From contig JAGOUJ010000004.1 of assembly GCA_018061325.1 (NCBI GenBank), positions 1 through 47,191 of the forward strand: a stretch of DNA of 47,191 nt, given 5' to 3'. This DNA is from Gammaproteobacteria bacterium (GTDB lineage Bacteria > Pseudomonadota > Gammaproteobacteria > UBA6186 > Azoamicaceae). The position numbers and the translations under genes were made by a program. This document shows positions 26,693 to 39,127 of this stretch, piece after piece. Within the stretch, counting starts at the first letter, position 1; each line of letters begins with the position of its first letter. The notes under the pieces are model-generated. The model searched no databases, was not told the DNA's origin, and saw nothing but the letters and a program-made list of their open reading frames with translations.

Positions 26693-27619
26693 ATGGAGGC
26701 TACGGTGTCGCAGAAAAAACGAAGCTTAGGAAAGGGCTTAGAGGCTCTGTTGGGCGGATCACAGTCTGCGACAGCCAAGGCCTCTGCAGCTGCACAAGGA
26801 TCGTTTGAAATAGCGTTGGATACCATACGTCCTGGGCCTTATCAACCACGCGATCGTATTGATGAAGGCGATCTCACCTCACTGGTCGATTCCATTCGTG
26901 CGCAGGGCATTATCCAGCCTATCCTGCTCAATCAATTGGGTCCCGAGGAATACGAAATTATTGCGGGTGAGCGACGTTGGCGTGCGGCGCAGTTGGCCGG
27001 TCTTAGCACCATACCCGCCACCGTTAAAAAGGTCGAAGCACGGGCTGCTACGGCCATGGCGCTGATTGAAAATATTCAACGATCCGATTTAAGCCCTATG
27101 GAAGAAGCACGTGCGCTCGATCGCTTGGCGCGGGATTTTAGCTTAACCCATCAAGAAACAGCCGAAGCGGTTGGAAAGTCCCGTTCTTCAGTGAGTAATC
27201 TTTTACGATTGCTTAGCTTGCCACAAACGATACAGCGACTACTGGAACAAAAGTTTCTAGAGTTGGGGCACGCAAAATTGTTGTTGGGTCTTAAAGAAGC
27301 CGAGCAGCATCGTATCGCCGAGATCATTGCCGCACAGGGTTTGTCCGTGCGCGAAACCGAACAGCTCTTAGCCCGTGGCAATCATCCACAGCCTATGGCA
27401 GAAAGCACAGTGACAGGCAACACGGCAGGCCTCAATCGCAGCAACGCTCAAACAACGGTCTCGTTGCAGGATCCCAATATTCAGCATCTGGAACAGACCT
27501 TGGCAGAGAAGCTAGGGGCCAAGGTAGAGGTGCAGCATCATCCGAAGGGTAAAGGGCGTGTCGTCATCCATTATCATAGCCTAGAGGCGCTGGATGGGAT
27601 TTTGGCACATATCCAATAA
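26693..27619 (+). CDS. parB: Chromosome partitioning CTPase clamp ParB
   Basis: A 308-residue ParB/Spo0J that binds parS and slides as a CTP-gated clamp. In order: an N-terminal ParA-contact segment (KKRSLGKGLEALLGG), the CTPase domain with PGPYQPRDR and the GERRWRAAQLAGL motif, the helix-turn-helix region LTHQETAEAVGKSRSSVSNLLRLLSLP, and a C-terminal dimerisation domain. Its stop codon overlaps the atpI start (TAATG). All three parS matches in the window conform to its expected target. Confidence 0.96.
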   Translation: MEATVSQKKRSLGKGLEALLGGSQSATAKASAAAQGSFEIALDTIRPGPYQPRDRIDEGDLTSLVDSIRAQGIIQPILLNQLGPEEYEIIAGERRWRAAQLAGLSTIPATVKKVEARAATAMALIENIQRSDLSPMEEARALDRLARDFSLTHQETAEAVGKSRSSVSNLLRLLSLPQTIQRLLEQKFLELGHAKLLLGLKEAEQHRIAEIIAAQGLSVRETEQLLARGNHPQPMAESTVTGNTAGLNRSNAQTTVSLQDPNIQHLEQTLAEKLGAKVEVQHHPKGKGRVVIHYHSLEALDGILAHIQ

Positions 27620-27903
27620 TGTTTAAGCTTGGCATAGCCTTTGTCCTGGGCCTATCACTTGCCTTAGTGCCAAGCTTTTTAGCTGCCAAGCTGTTTTTTA
27701 GAGGGCGGGATAGAGCCCCCAGTGCCATACTCCGCAGGTTCTATGCGGCGCAGTGTCTAAAATGGATCACGACGCTGCTTTCATTTACGCTGGTTTTCAC
27801 TTGTTTTCCCTTCGAGCCTTATGCTTTGTTTCTAGGTTTTGTTTTTGCCCAAGTGTTTTTCATAAAGATAGTTAACAAAACAAATAACAACCTAAAGCCC
27901 TAA
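27619..27903 (+). CDS. atpI: ATP synthase protein I
   Basis: A 94-residue membrane protein placed first in the atp cluster, where AtpI helps assembly of the c-ring and in some species handles magnesium. Three to four hydrophobic segments are visible (GIAFVLGLSLALVPSFLAAKLFF, then two in the second half), with the A-x-x-R-R-F-Y-x-A-x-x-L-K-W block that is typical of AtpI. It overlaps parB by one base, linking the segregation and ATP synthase genes in one transcript. Confidence 0.82.
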   Translation: MFKLGIAFVLGLSLALVPSFLAAKLFFRGRDRAPSAILRRFYAAQCLKWITTLLSFTLVFTCFPFEPYALFLGFVFAQVFFIKIVNKTNNNLKP

Positions 27904-27975
27904 AAATCTTCCCTTTTAGGATGGCTTAGGGCAGAATCAGAGCATAGCTTGCCTCTTTAGGCAGCTTGATAATTC

Positions 27976-27981
27976 TATAAT
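27976..27981 (+). promoter_or_regulatory. Candidate -10 element for atpB onward
   Basis: TATAAT at 27976-27981, about 35 bases before the atpB ATG, in a 113-base gap otherwise lacking features. The best -35 (TTGCCT at 27949) is 21 bases away, so the call is weak. A T-run at 27993-28002 lies between it and the gene. Confidence 0.3.
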
Positions 27982-28016
27982 TAGATACTGGGCCTTTTTT
28001 TTGCTTTAATGAGTAA

Positions 28017-28754
<738 letters not shown>

Positions 28755-28757
28755 GTT

Positions 28758-29137
<380 letters not shown>

Positions 29138-29145
29138 GGCTTTCC

Positions 29146-29634
29146 ATGGATATCAACGCAACACTCTTTGGGCAAATGCTCACCTTCGCCATCTTTGTGT
29201 GGTTTAGCATGAAGTATGTGTGGCCTGTTTTGGAGAAAACACTACACGAGCGGCAGCAAAGCATTAGCGAAGGCTTAGCGGCTGCCGAAAGAGGACGCAA
29301 AGAGCTAGAGGTTTCTCAAAAATATGCCATCCAGCATATTCATGAGGCGCGAAGCCACGCGCTTGAGATTATTGAAGAGGCTAAGAAAGAAGCCTTGGTT
29401 CTGCTAGAAAAAGCTAAAAAGCGGGCTCTCTATGTGCAACAAGAAAGTGTGCTCGCCGGAAAACGCGAAATAGCGCAAGCACGCTTAAGTGTACAAGATG
29501 ATTTGGAAAAAGAGCTATTCAATTTAGTGGTGGGCAGCACTGAAAAAGTCATAGGCCGCCTGTTACGCCCAGCGGATCAGAAGATTTTATTGGATACAAC
29601 GCTGGATAAACTAGTCAGAAAAGAGGCGATGTAA
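29146..29634 (+). CDS. atpF: ATP synthase subunit b
   Basis: Peripheral-stalk subunit of 162 residues that anchors delta and the alpha3-beta3 head to Fo. One N-terminal membrane helix (MLTFAIFVWFSMKYVWPVLEK) is followed by a long charged coiled-coil helix rich in Ala, Glu and Lys (EGLAAAERGRKELEVSQ onward) and a C-terminal delta-binding part. It follows atpE by 8 bases and precedes atpH by 6. Confidence 0.96.
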   Translation: MDINATLFGQMLTFAIFVWFSMKYVWPVLEKTLHERQQSISEGLAAAERGRKELEVSQKYAIQHIHEARSHALEIIEEAKKEALVLLEKAKKRALYVQQESVLAGKREIAQARLSVQDDLEKELFNLVVGSTEKVIGRLLRPADQKILLDTTLDKLVRKEAM

Positions 29635-29640
29635 TAGACG

Positions 29641-30174
29641 ATGGTAGAGAACATAACCGTAGCCCGTCCTTACGCAAAAGCCATTTTCGAGGTTGCACGC
29701 GATACGGCGTGTATGCCTTGGTGGTCTGGCATTTTATCGGTATTGAGTGCCATGGTCCAGGAGCCCGGTATTCGATGTTTAATCAAAGATAAAAGCGTGT
29801 CACAATCCATTTTAGAGAAGACCCTACTTGATTTATGTGGGCAATGGTTGAGTCTGCAAGCACAAAACTTTCTTAAACTTTTGATTTTAAATAGACGATT
29901 ATCGTTATTGCCAGACATAGCTACACTTTATGAAACAATGTGTTTGGCCTCAAAGCAACGATTACGCGTATACTATGAAACGTCTATCGCCTTAACGACG
30001 GCTGAAAAAGAAAAAACCACACAAGTCTTAAGTCAGTATTTTAATAAGACGGTGGAACTTGATAGTCAGATAAACGAAAGTTTATTGGGCGGTTATCGGG
30101 CACAGGCAGGCAGTGTTGTGATTGATGCCTCGATTGTGGGGTATTTAGACTATCTTAAAGGGGCAAATGTGTGA
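29641..30174 (+). CDS. atpH: ATP synthase subunit delta
   Basis: Top of the peripheral stalk, joining subunit b to alpha. The 177-residue protein begins with the family-typical [15 protein letters not shown] and has the C-terminal [25 protein letters not shown]. Its stop overlaps the GTG start of atpA, a coupling seen in this gene order. Confidence 0.94.
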   Translation: MVENITVARPYAKAIFEVARDTACMPWWSGILSVLSAMVQEPGIRCLIKDKSVSQSILEKTLLDLCGQWLSLQAQNFLKLLILNRRLSLLPDIATLYETMCLASKQRLRVYYETSIALTTAEKEKTTQVLSQYFNKTVELDSQINESLLGGYRAQAGSVVIDASIVGYLDYLKGANV

Positions 30175-31721
30175 CCACTCAACCTTTCAATGCTTCAGAA
30201 ATTACGGCGCTTATTAAGGAAAAAATAGCCCATTTTGAATTGACGCCCTTGGTAAGGCATGAAGGCCGTATTCTGAGTATTGCCGATGGCGTTGTGCGAA
30301 TCTATGGATTAGAACAGGCACAGTATGGAGAGCAGCTTCTTTTTGAAGGCCAGCAGCGCGGTATAGCGCTTAATTTAGAGCGAGATTGTGTGGGGGCTGT
30401 CGTGCTAGGCAGCACCGAAGGTCTTACAGAAGGCCAACGTGTATGGTGCACTGGGAAAATGGTCGAAGTCCCAGTGGGAGAGGCCCTTTTAGGTCGGGTC
30501 GTGGATGCTTTAGGTCATCCTATCGATGCATTGGGCCCAGTGGAAACACAGGCTGTCTCACCCATTGAAAAAATAGCGCCTGGGGTTATTTGGAGAAAGT
30601 CTGTGGAGCAGCCTTTACAGACAGGCTTGAAAGCCGTTGATTTTATGGTGCCGATTGGACGTGGTCAACGAGAGCTCATTATTGGAGATCGCCAAACCGG
30701 TAAAACTGCTTTAGCGATTGATGCGATTATTAATCAGAAGCATACCGGTATTAAATGTATTTATGTGAGTATTGGTCAAAAAACCGCATCGGTCGCGGCC
30801 GTGGTGCGAAAACTCGAAGAAAGTGATGCGATGAAACATACCATCGTGGTAGCAGCCACCGCGGCACAGTCTGCAGCCTTACAATTTGTGGCACCTTATG
30901 CAGGCTGTACGATGGGCGAATACTTTAGAGATCGGGGCGAAGATGCACTCATTGTGTATGATGATTTAACCAAGCATGCATGGGCTTATCGACAAATTTC
31001 TTCTTTATTAAAGCGCCCCCCGGGTCGAGAAGCGTATCCAGGCGATGTCTTTTATTTACACGCACGTTTATTAGAGCGCGCAGCCCGCGTGAATGAGGCC
31101 TATGTAGAAAAAGCGACTGAAGGACGCGTCAAGGGACGTACAGGTTCTTTAACAGCCTTACCGATTATTGAGACACAGGCGGGAGACGTCTCTGCATTTG
31201 TGCCTACCAATGTGATTTCGATCACGGATGGACAAATTTATCTAGAAACCGATCTGTTTAATGCAGGGGTTCGACCCGCGATTAACGCCGGTCTTTCCGT
31301 GTCCCGTGTGGGGGGCGCTGCCCAAGCGAAGATCATTAAAACTTTAGGGGCGGGTATCAGAATTGCTTTAGCACAGTATCGGGAACTTGAAGCCTTTGCA
31401 CAAATTGCCTCCGATTTAGACGATGCCACACATAAGCAATTAGAACGTGGTCAGCGGATGGTCGAAATTCTTAAACAAAAACCTTTTGCACCGAAGAGTA
31501 TCGCCGAGATGTCCTTGTCGCTTTTTGCAGTAGAGAAAGGATACATGGATGATGTGCCACTTAAAAAAATATTGGCTTTTGAACAAGGATTACAAGACTA
31601 TGCCCGTTTGGAAGAGGCGGCGCTATTGGAACATATCAATTGTGAGCCCGTCTTAACAGAGGCACATCAAGCGGCTATGGATGCCCTTCTTAAAAGCTTT
31701 AAAACGCGCTGGGTTTCCTAA
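30171..31721 (+). CDS. atpA: ATP synthase subunit alpha
   Basis: Non-catalytic nucleotide-binding subunit of F1, 516 residues. Starts with GTG 30171 inside the end of atpH. The P-loop GDRQTGKTA, the block [47 protein letters not shown] and the C-terminal helical domain are all present and look ordinary. Confidence 0.98.
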   Translation: MTTQPFNASEITALIKEKIAHFELTPLVRHEGRILSIADGVVRIYGLEQAQYGEQLLFEGQQRGIALNLERDCVGAVVLGSTEGLTEGQRVWCTGKMVEVPVGEALLGRVVDALGHPIDALGPVETQAVSPIEKIAPGVIWRKSVEQPLQTGLKAVDFMVPIGRGQRELIIGDRQTGKTALAIDAIINQKHTGIKCIYVSIGQKTASVAAVVRKLEESDAMKHTIVVAATAAQSAALQFVAPYAGCTMGEYFRDRGEDALIVYDDLTKHAWAYRQISSLLKRPPGREAYPGDVFYLHARLLERAARVNEAYVEKATEGRVKGRTGSLTALPIIETQAGDVSAFVPTNVISITDGQIYLETDLFNAGVRPAINAGLSVSRVGGAAQAKIIKTLGAGIRIALAQYRELEAFAQIASDLDDATHKQLERGQRMVEILKQKPFAPKSIAEMSLSLFAVEKGYMDDVPLKKILAFEQGLQDYARLEEAALLEHINCEPVLTEAHQAAMDALLKSFKTRWVS

Positions 31722-32582
31722 ATGAGTAGCTCAAAAGAAATTCGAACCAAAATAAAAAGCATCAAAAGTATTGAAAAAATTACCCATGCTATGGAAATGG
31801 TTGCTGCGAGCAAACGACGCAGAGCACAAGATCGCATGCAGGCCTCTCGGCCCTATGAAGAAAAAATACGGTTAGTGATCAGTCATCTTGCAGAGGGGTA
31901 TTTAGATTATCAGCATCCTTTTCTCGAGGAGCGTGCTCCTAAGCGTATCGGTTTTATTGTGGTCTCAACCGATCGAGGCTTATGTGGCGGCCTTAACAAC
32001 AATTTGTTTAAGGCTGTGATAGAGGCTATGCGCGGTTGGCACCATCAATCGATCGATATGGATATTGCAACCATTGGTAAGAAAGCAGAACATTTTTTTC
32101 AGCGTATGGGGGGGAATGTGGTCGCCTCTATCATTGATATCGGTTATAAACCAGGTATTCTTGATCTTATTGGTACGGTGAAGGTCATGCTCGATTTGTA
32201 TAAAAAAGGGAAAATCGATCGTATTTATATAGCCTACAATCGTTTTGTGAATACCATGGTTCAAAAGCCTGTGATCGATCTATTGCTCCCAGTCATCCAT
32301 ACCGTTTCAGCCACCAAACCCTATACTTGGGATTATCTTTATGAGCCAGACCCTCAGTCTTTATTAAATGCTTTACTCATTCGTTATGTAGAGTCTGTGG
32401 TCTATCAAGGGGTTATTGAAAATATTGCCTCCGAGCAGGCAGCTAGAGTGTTTGCTATGAAAAATGCGTCCGACAATGCGGCCGATTTAATCGATGATTT
32501 AGAATTAGTCTATAACAAGGCCAGGCAGGCGGGGATCACACAGGAATTATCAGAAATTGTTGCGGGTGCGGCCGCTGTTTAG
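31722..32582 (+). CDS. atpG: ATP synthase subunit gamma
   Basis: Central rotor shaft of 286 residues. Conserved ends are visible: [31 protein letters not shown] at the N-terminus and [45 protein letters not shown] at the C-terminus, which together form the coiled coil inside alpha3-beta3; the middle shows [13 protein letters not shown]. It directly abuts atpA. Confidence 0.97.
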   Translation: MSSSKEIRTKIKSIKSIEKITHAMEMVAASKRRRAQDRMQASRPYEEKIRLVISHLAEGYLDYQHPFLEERAPKRIGFIVVSTDRGLCGGLNNNLFKAVIEAMRGWHHQSIDMDIATIGKKAEHFFQRMGGNVVASIIDIGYKPGILDLIGTVKVMLDLYKKGKIDRIYIAYNRFVNTMVQKPVIDLLLPVIHTVSATKPYTWDYLYEPDPQSLLNALLIRYVESVVYQGVIENIASEQAARVFAMKNASDNAADLIDDLELVYNKARQAGITQELSEIVAGAAAV

Positions 32583-34405
<1,823 letters not shown>

Positions 34406-34458
34406 TCTTGTCTCAAGAATTGATAATACTACAGCAACTTAAGCGTGTTTTATCAATA

Positions 34459-34537
34459 GTCCCACCCACTTTTCTAAAAGGGGGGCGACACGCCGTAGCT
34501 TTAGCGAAGGCGCGGCGGGGGTATTTTTCGAATTTGA
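34459..34537. repeat. Dispersed hairpin repeat (copy B) after atpC
   Basis: Related to the repeat at 12903-12965: CCCACTTTTCTAAAAGGGGG stem core, a variable middle that itself contains GCCGTAGC and a GCGCGGC element, and the tail TATTTTTCGAATTTG. It occupies most of the 167-base gap between the convergent atpC and cydX and may terminate both transcripts. Confidence 0.55.
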
Positions 34538-34572
34538 ACAGCGCTTTTTTCCTAATATTTTTGAGATGAGCT

Positions 34573-34677
34573 CTAATCGTCCGTATCCAACAGCGATTCA
34601 TGCTCTAGCCACATCACATTAATAATCCCACAGGCACAGGCAAAGAGTACGCCTAAAATCCAGGTAAAATACCACAT
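34573..34677 (-). CDS. cydX: Cytochrome bd oxidase small subunit CydX
   Basis: A 34-residue single-helix protein beginning MWYFTWILGVLFACACGIIN and ending VMWLEHESLLDTDD, which is a textbook CydX. It stabilises the haem centres of the bd oxidase. ATG 34677 has an AGGAGC ribosome site. It follows cydB by 18 bases, completing cydP-cydA-cydB-cydX. Confidence 0.95.
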   Translation of the reverse strand: MWYFTWILGVLFACACGIINVMWLEHESLLDTDD

Positions 34678-34695
34678 GATAAGCTCCTTATGCGG

Positions 34696-35820
34696 TTATT
34701 CGTAGGTTGAATCTCTTGTATTCACAGGACCTCGCATAATGCGAAAAACCCAGGTTGTATAGCCTAAAACAATGGGTAAGAAAAAGATCACTGCGATGAG
34801 CATCCATCCTAAGGTTAAACGGCTGGCGCTTGTATCCCAGATGGTTAAACTGTGATTGGGCACACTCATCGATGGCATCACAAAAGGATACAGGGTAAAA
34901 CCAAGGGTAAAAATCACACTCATTAAAGCAACACTATTGCATACGAGGGCTATTTTGGGGTGTTGTCTGCGCGCGAGCTGCAGTGCAATACCGACGCTTA
35001 GAATACTTAAAAAAGGACCTATATAACCCCAAGCATCTTGTTGATAATGCCTAAACCACAGTCCAGGTCCTTTGATCACTTCTTTGGCGGTAGGGATGAG
35101 CGCCTGGTTGGGATCACCTATCGACACCACCGCATAGCCATCTATGTAAAAAAGCGCGCCTAACCATGCAAGGCTAAAGCTAAGGATAAAAAGACTGCCT
35201 GCTAGATAAGCTGTGCGAAGGGCACGATCGCGCAAGCGCGAAAGCGTTTTGCATTGTATAAAAAGACAAGCTTGCAATAATAAAAGGCTTAAGCTGACGA
35301 AGCCACAGACTAAGGCATAAGGATCTAAAAGATTGAAAAAAGTTCCCGTAGGATGCGGCATCAAGTTTTGATCGTAAAAGAACGGTAAGCCACGCAGTAA
35401 ATTACCTAAAGCTACCCCAAAAAGCAAACAGGGCACAAAACCGCTGATAAAGAGGCAAAAATCCCAACTTTTTCGCCATAAGGGTTTGCTTAGTTTATTG
35501 CGATAATCAATACCCGGGGGGCGTAGAATTAAAGCAAGCAATACCAATAAAAAAGCCAAGTAAAAACTTGAAAAAGCTGCGGCATACATCAAAGGCCATG
35601 CGGCAAAAAGGGCAGCCCCTGCGGTCACCAGCCAGACTTGATTGCCTTCCCAGGTGGGGCCAATGCTGTCTAAGAGTTGCCTGCGCTCGGAATCGTTTTT
35701 TCCAAGCCAAGGAATAAGCGCACAAACGCCCAGATCCGATCCGCCCGTGACTGCAAAACCCATGCAGATAATACCGATGACAAAGAACCAAATCAGTTTT
35801 AAGAGCGCATACGCTATCAT
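34696..35820 (-). CDS. cydB: Cytochrome bd ubiquinol oxidase subunit II
   Basis: Integral-membrane subunit of 374 residues with about eight hydrophobic helices. It begins AYALLKLIWFFVIGIICMGFAVTGGSDLGV, where the family has GFxxxDGFDLG, and includes IGPTWEGNQVWLVTAGAALFAAWP, the strongly conserved CydB block. The Asp that is usual in the DGFDLG motif is replaced by a Gly-Gly-Ser-Asp-Leu-Gly version here. Overlaps cydA by 4 bases. Confidence 0.96.
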   Translation of the reverse strand: MIAYALLKLIWFFVIGIICMGFAVTGGSDLGVCALIPWLGKNDSERRQLLDSIGPTWEGNQVWLVTAGAALFAAWPLMYAAAFSSFYLAFLLVLLALILRPPGIDYRNKLSKPLWRKSWDFCLFISGFVPCLLFGVALGNLLRGLPFFYDQNLMPHPTGTFFNLLDPYALVCGFVSLSLLLLQACLFIQCKTLSRLRDRALRTAYLAGSLFILSFSLAWLGALFYIDGYAVVSIGDPNQALIPTAKEVIKGPGLWFRHYQQDAWGYIGPFLSILSVGIALQLARRQHPKIALVCNSVALMSVIFTLGFTLYPFVMPSMSVPNHSLTIWDTSASRLTLGWMLIAVIFFLPIVLGYTTWVFRIMRGPVNTRDSTYE

Positions 35821-37391
35821 GTTAGGCCTCGAAGGGTCGTCTGTTCAAAATAATAACGTCCTGTGCCTAAGCTACTAGGACCCAATCGTGCATATTTAAA
35901 CATCAAATAAAGTTCTAGCACCAACAGACCCGTGTAAAGTGTGACTAATGCTATCAAGCTCATCAACACTTCCTGTGTAGAAATGGAAGAAACGCCTAAA
36001 AAAGTTGGTAAAATTTCTGCAATCGCCCAAGGCTGTCTGCCATGTTCGGCGACAATCCAACCGCATTCTGCAGCAATCCAAGGTAGGGGAATACAGACGA
36101 TTGCGAATCGCAAGAGCCATTTCTTCTGTTCGATATTGCGCTTGGCATTATAGTAAAAAGCAGCCATAAAAAGAAAAAGCATCAGAAAACCGCAGCCCAC
36201 CATGATTCTAAAGCTCCAAAATAAAGGCCAGCTATTCGGGACACTATGACGTGCGGCCTCTAAAATTTGTGCTTCTGTCGCATCCACCACGCGGGGTGTG
36301 TAGCGCTTAAGCAATAAACCAAAGCCCAGATCGTCTTTGTATGCATCAAAGGCTTTGCGTAGCTGCGGATGGCTACCACCCGGTTCTTTTTTAAGATCTT
36401 GTAATAAACCGTAAGCGATCATGCCCCTGCGGATCCGCAGCGTATTTTGTTTAATCAGATCCTTGAGGCCCAGAATGGGCGTATCCAAGGAGCGGGTAGC
36501 AATAATGCCCAAAGCATAGGGTATTTTAAGGGAAGCATAAGTCTTCTGATCGTTATCGCTCGGAAGACCAAAAAGCGTAAAAGCAGCGGGTGCAGGTTCC
36601 GTTTCCCACATACCTTCAATGGCCGCTAGTTTTGCTTTCTGCACGCTACCAATCGTGTAGCCACTTTCATCGCCCAAGACGATCACCGATAGAATAGAGG
36701 CTAATCCAAAACCGGCTGCTACGGCAAAAGAGCGACGTGCAAAGGGTAAATCACGACCTTTCAGCAAATAATAAGCGCTAATACCTAATACAAAAACGGT
36801 GCCGGTCACATAGCCTGAAGCGACTGTATGCACAAATTTTACTTGGGCCACCGGATTAAAAAAGACTTCCGATAAACTGCTCAGTTCCATACGCATGGTA
36901 TGTTCGTTAAAGTGTGTGCCCACAGGATTTTGCATCCAGGCATTGGCAATCAAAATCCACAGCGCAGAAAGATTTGAGCCCAGCGCCACGAGCCAGGTTA
37001 CGGCTAAATGTTGTACTTTGCTTAGACGATCCCAGCCAAAGAGGAAAAGCCCTACCAGGGTAGATTCTAAGAAAAAGGCCATCAGTCCTTCAATAGCCAA
37101 GGGTACGCCAAAGATATCGCCTACATAATGGGCGTAATAAGCCCAATTGGTTCCAAATTGAAATTCTAATGTGATACCGGTTGCAATACCCATTGCAAAA
37201 TTAATCGCAAAGAGCTTGCCCCAAAAACGCGTCATGTCTTTATAAATAATCTTGCCGGTCATCACATAAACCGATTCCATAATGGCTAAGACAAAGGCCA
37301 GACCCAAGGTGAGAGGTACAAACAAAAAGTGATAAAGGGCTGTTAAGGCGAACTGTAAACGGGATAATTGTACAACGCTTTCATTGATCAC
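35817..37391 (-). CDS. cydA: Cytochrome bd ubiquinol oxidase subunit I
   Basis: Haem-carrying, quinol-oxidising subunit of 524 residues, the long-Q-loop length of the E. coli type. The N-terminus RLQFALTALYHFLFVPLTLGL carries the haem-ligand His; ESTLVGLFLFGWDRLSKVQHL and the conserved GWIVAEHGRQPWAI (GRQPW) motif near the C-terminus are present. The oxidase provides high-affinity respiration at low oxygen, useful for a host-associated life (inference). It overlaps cydP upstream and cydB downstream by 4 bases each. Confidence 0.97.
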   Translation of the reverse strand: MINESVVQLSRLQFALTALYHFLFVPLTLGLAFVLAIMESVYVMTGKIIYKDMTRFWGKLFAINFAMGIATGITLEFQFGTNWAYYAHYVGDIFGVPLAIEGLMAFFLESTLVGLFLFGWDRLSKVQHLAVTWLVALGSNLSALWILIANAWMQNPVGTHFNEHTMRMELSSLSEVFFNPVAQVKFVHTVASGYVTGTVFVLGISAYYLLKGRDLPFARRSFAVAAGFGLASILSVIVLGDESGYTIGSVQKAKLAAIEGMWETEPAPAAFTLFGLPSDNDQKTYASLKIPYALGIIATRSLDTPILGLKDLIKQNTLRIRRGMIAYGLLQDLKKEPGGSHPQLRKAFDAYKDDLGFGLLLKRYTPRVVDATEAQILEAARHSVPNSWPLFWSFRIMVGCGFLMLFLFMAAFYYNAKRNIEQKKWLLRFAIVCIPLPWIAAECGWIVAEHGRQPWAIAEILPTFLGVSSISTQEVLMSLIALVTLYTGLLVLELYLMFKYARLGPSSLGTGRYYFEQTTLRGLT

Positions 37392-37543
37392 GCAGGATGA
37401 TCCTTGTTTAAAAGAATGGGCCGTAGATCGCGCACGCGCTCAATCTTGGGTTGATGAAAAAACAAAAACCAAACAACCGAAAGCAGCAAGATTTTGAGTA
37501 CTAGCACGAATCCTAACTCTTTGATAAAGGCTTTGTTTTGCAT
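37388..37543 (-). CDS. cydP: Cytochrome oxidase putative small subunit CydP
   Basis: A 51-residue protein, one membrane helix (FVLVLKILLLSVVWFLFF) followed by HQPKIERVRD, matching CydP small proteins encoded ahead of cydA in several gammaproteobacteria. The start at 37543 was chosen because homologous content begins with MQNKAFIKELG; upstream codons in the same frame are arginine/tryptophan-rich and unlike the family. It overlaps cydA by 4 bases. Confidence 0.85.
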   Translation of the reverse strand: MQNKAFIKELGFVLVLKILLLSVVWFLFFHQPKIERVRDLRPILLNKDHPA

Positions 37544-37716
37544 ACAAAGTAGTGTACGCAAAAAAAGAGTGATGCGCCATCGCCATCCATGCGTCATAGA
37601 CGCAACTTCATCTGTGCACACACCAAGTGTAAGTTCTCCAACCAAGTATTTGAGAGACCATATAGACCCCATGCCCTGCTTATGAGAAAATGCCCTGAGT
37701 TTTAAGAGGGCACCGA

Positions 37717-39111
37717 ATGAGCATCCAAAGAGCAGTGGTCGTTTTAGCAGCGGGACGTGGCACGCGCATGCACAGTACCCTCCCTAAAATGCTACAACCC
37801 ATTGCAGGCGTGCCTCTATTGGGTCGACTCTTATCAACAGTTTCAGCGCTTCAGGCTGCTAAGACGATTGTGGTGTATGGGGAGCATGGTAAAGCCCTAC
37901 AGAAAGCCTTAGACCCAGAAGGTCGCCTTGTATGGGTTGAGCAGGCTGAAGCACGCGGTACGGCCCATGCAGTGTTACAAGCCCTGCCCCACCTCGATGG
38001 TTGTGATCAGGTTTTGATTTGTTATGGCGATGTGCCGCTTATTCGGGTAGAAACCTTAAACCGGCTGCTTAGCCGGGTACCTGTTGATGCCCTGGGTTTT
38101 ATGACGATGACGGTGCCTAACCCTCAGGGTTATGGGCGTGTGCTGAGAGACAATCAGGGTAGCGTATTGCGCATTGTTGAAGAAGTGGAGGCCAGTGCGC
38201 AAGAAAAAACGGTTCAAGAAGTGAATGCTGGTTTTTTTGTGTTGCCGAGCAAAGCTTTCATGCAATGGATTCCGGCATTGGTTCAAAGTTTTGAAAATCC
38301 AAAAAACTCTTCTGCAGAGCATTATCTTACCGATATGGTTGCAATGGCACATCAAGCAGGTATCAAGGTTCATAGTATTCAACCCATCGATGCCTGGGAG
38401 GTTTCTGGCGTGAATGATAAAGTGCAATTAGCGGCCTTAGAGCGGCATTTTCAACGATCAGAAGCCAAGCGCTTTATGCAACAAGGCGTAACTTTGTTGG
38501 ATCCGGATCGTTTTGATGTACGTGGCGAGATCACGATCGGACAGGATGTGAGCATCGATATTAATGTGCTGCTAGAGGGACGCGTTAGCATTGGCAATAA
38601 TGTTTCGATTGGTCCGCATGTTTCTATTAAAGACAGCACTTTAGCGGATGGCGTAAAAATATTGGCCAATACCGTCATCGAGGGCGCAACCATCGGTCCA
38701 GGTGCTAGGGTTGGGCCTTTTGCACGTTTAAGACCCGGTACGGTTTTATGGGCGGAAGTTAAAATTGGTAATTTTGTCGAACTAAAAAATGCACGTATTG
38801 GTTTTGGCAGCAAAGTGAACCATTTAAGTTATGTGGGGGATGCTTTGCTGGGTACACAGGTGAATATCGGTGCGGGTGCGATTACTTGCAATTATGATGG
38901 ACGTATGAAGCATCAAACCACGATTGAAGACAAGGTGCAAATTGGTGCCAATACTTCGCTGATTGCTCCCATTACGATTGGGCATGGTACTGTCGTGGGC
39001 GCTGGTACGATCTTGAAAGGCGATATAGGCGCTGGACAACGCATTCATAATCGCGTGCACCATCGTATTGTTGAAAATCTAACACCCCCGAAAAATATAG
39101 AGTCCCAATAA
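37717..39111 (+). CDS. glmU: Bifunctional GlcN-1-P acetyltransferase / GlcNAc-1-P uridyltransferase
   Basis: Makes UDP-GlcNAc, the precursor of peptidoglycan and lipid A. The N-terminal uridyltransferase half has VVLAAGRGTRMHSTLPKMLQPIAG and the YGDVPLI metal-binding motif; the C-terminal half is a left-handed beta-helix of hexapeptide repeats (from about residue 250; IGNNVSIGPHVSI, NFVELKNARIG) ending with the acetyl-CoA-binding region. The 464-residue length is standard. It precedes glmS by 16 bases; the two enzymes act in succession. Confidence 0.97.
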   Translation: MSIQRAVVVLAAGRGTRMHSTLPKMLQPIAGVPLLGRLLSTVSALQAAKTIVVYGEHGKALQKALDPEGRLVWVEQAEARGTAHAVLQALPHLDGCDQVLICYGDVPLIRVETLNRLLSRVPVDALGFMTMTVPNPQGYGRVLRDNQGSVLRIVEEVEASAQEKTVQEVNAGFFVLPSKAFMQWIPALVQSFENPKNSSAEHYLTDMVAMAHQAGIKVHSIQPIDAWEVSGVNDKVQLAALERHFQRSEAKRFMQQGVTLLDPDRFDVRGEITIGQDVSIDINVLLEGRVSIGNNVSIGPHVSIKDSTLADGVKILANTVIEGATIGPGARVGPFARLRPGTVLWAEVKIGNFVELKNARIGFGSKVNHLSYVGDALLGTQVNIGAGAITCNYDGRMKHQTTIEDKVQIGANTSLIAPITIGHGTVVGAGTILKGDIGAGQRIHNRVHHRIVENLTPPKNIESQ

Positions 39112-39127
39112 AAAGAGGATTAAAAAA

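Noticed and set aside
37544-37672. N-terminal extension of CydP
   Set aside because: The extra residues are not hydrophobic in the family pattern and have no ribosome site; the start at 37543 gives a normal 51-residue CydP.
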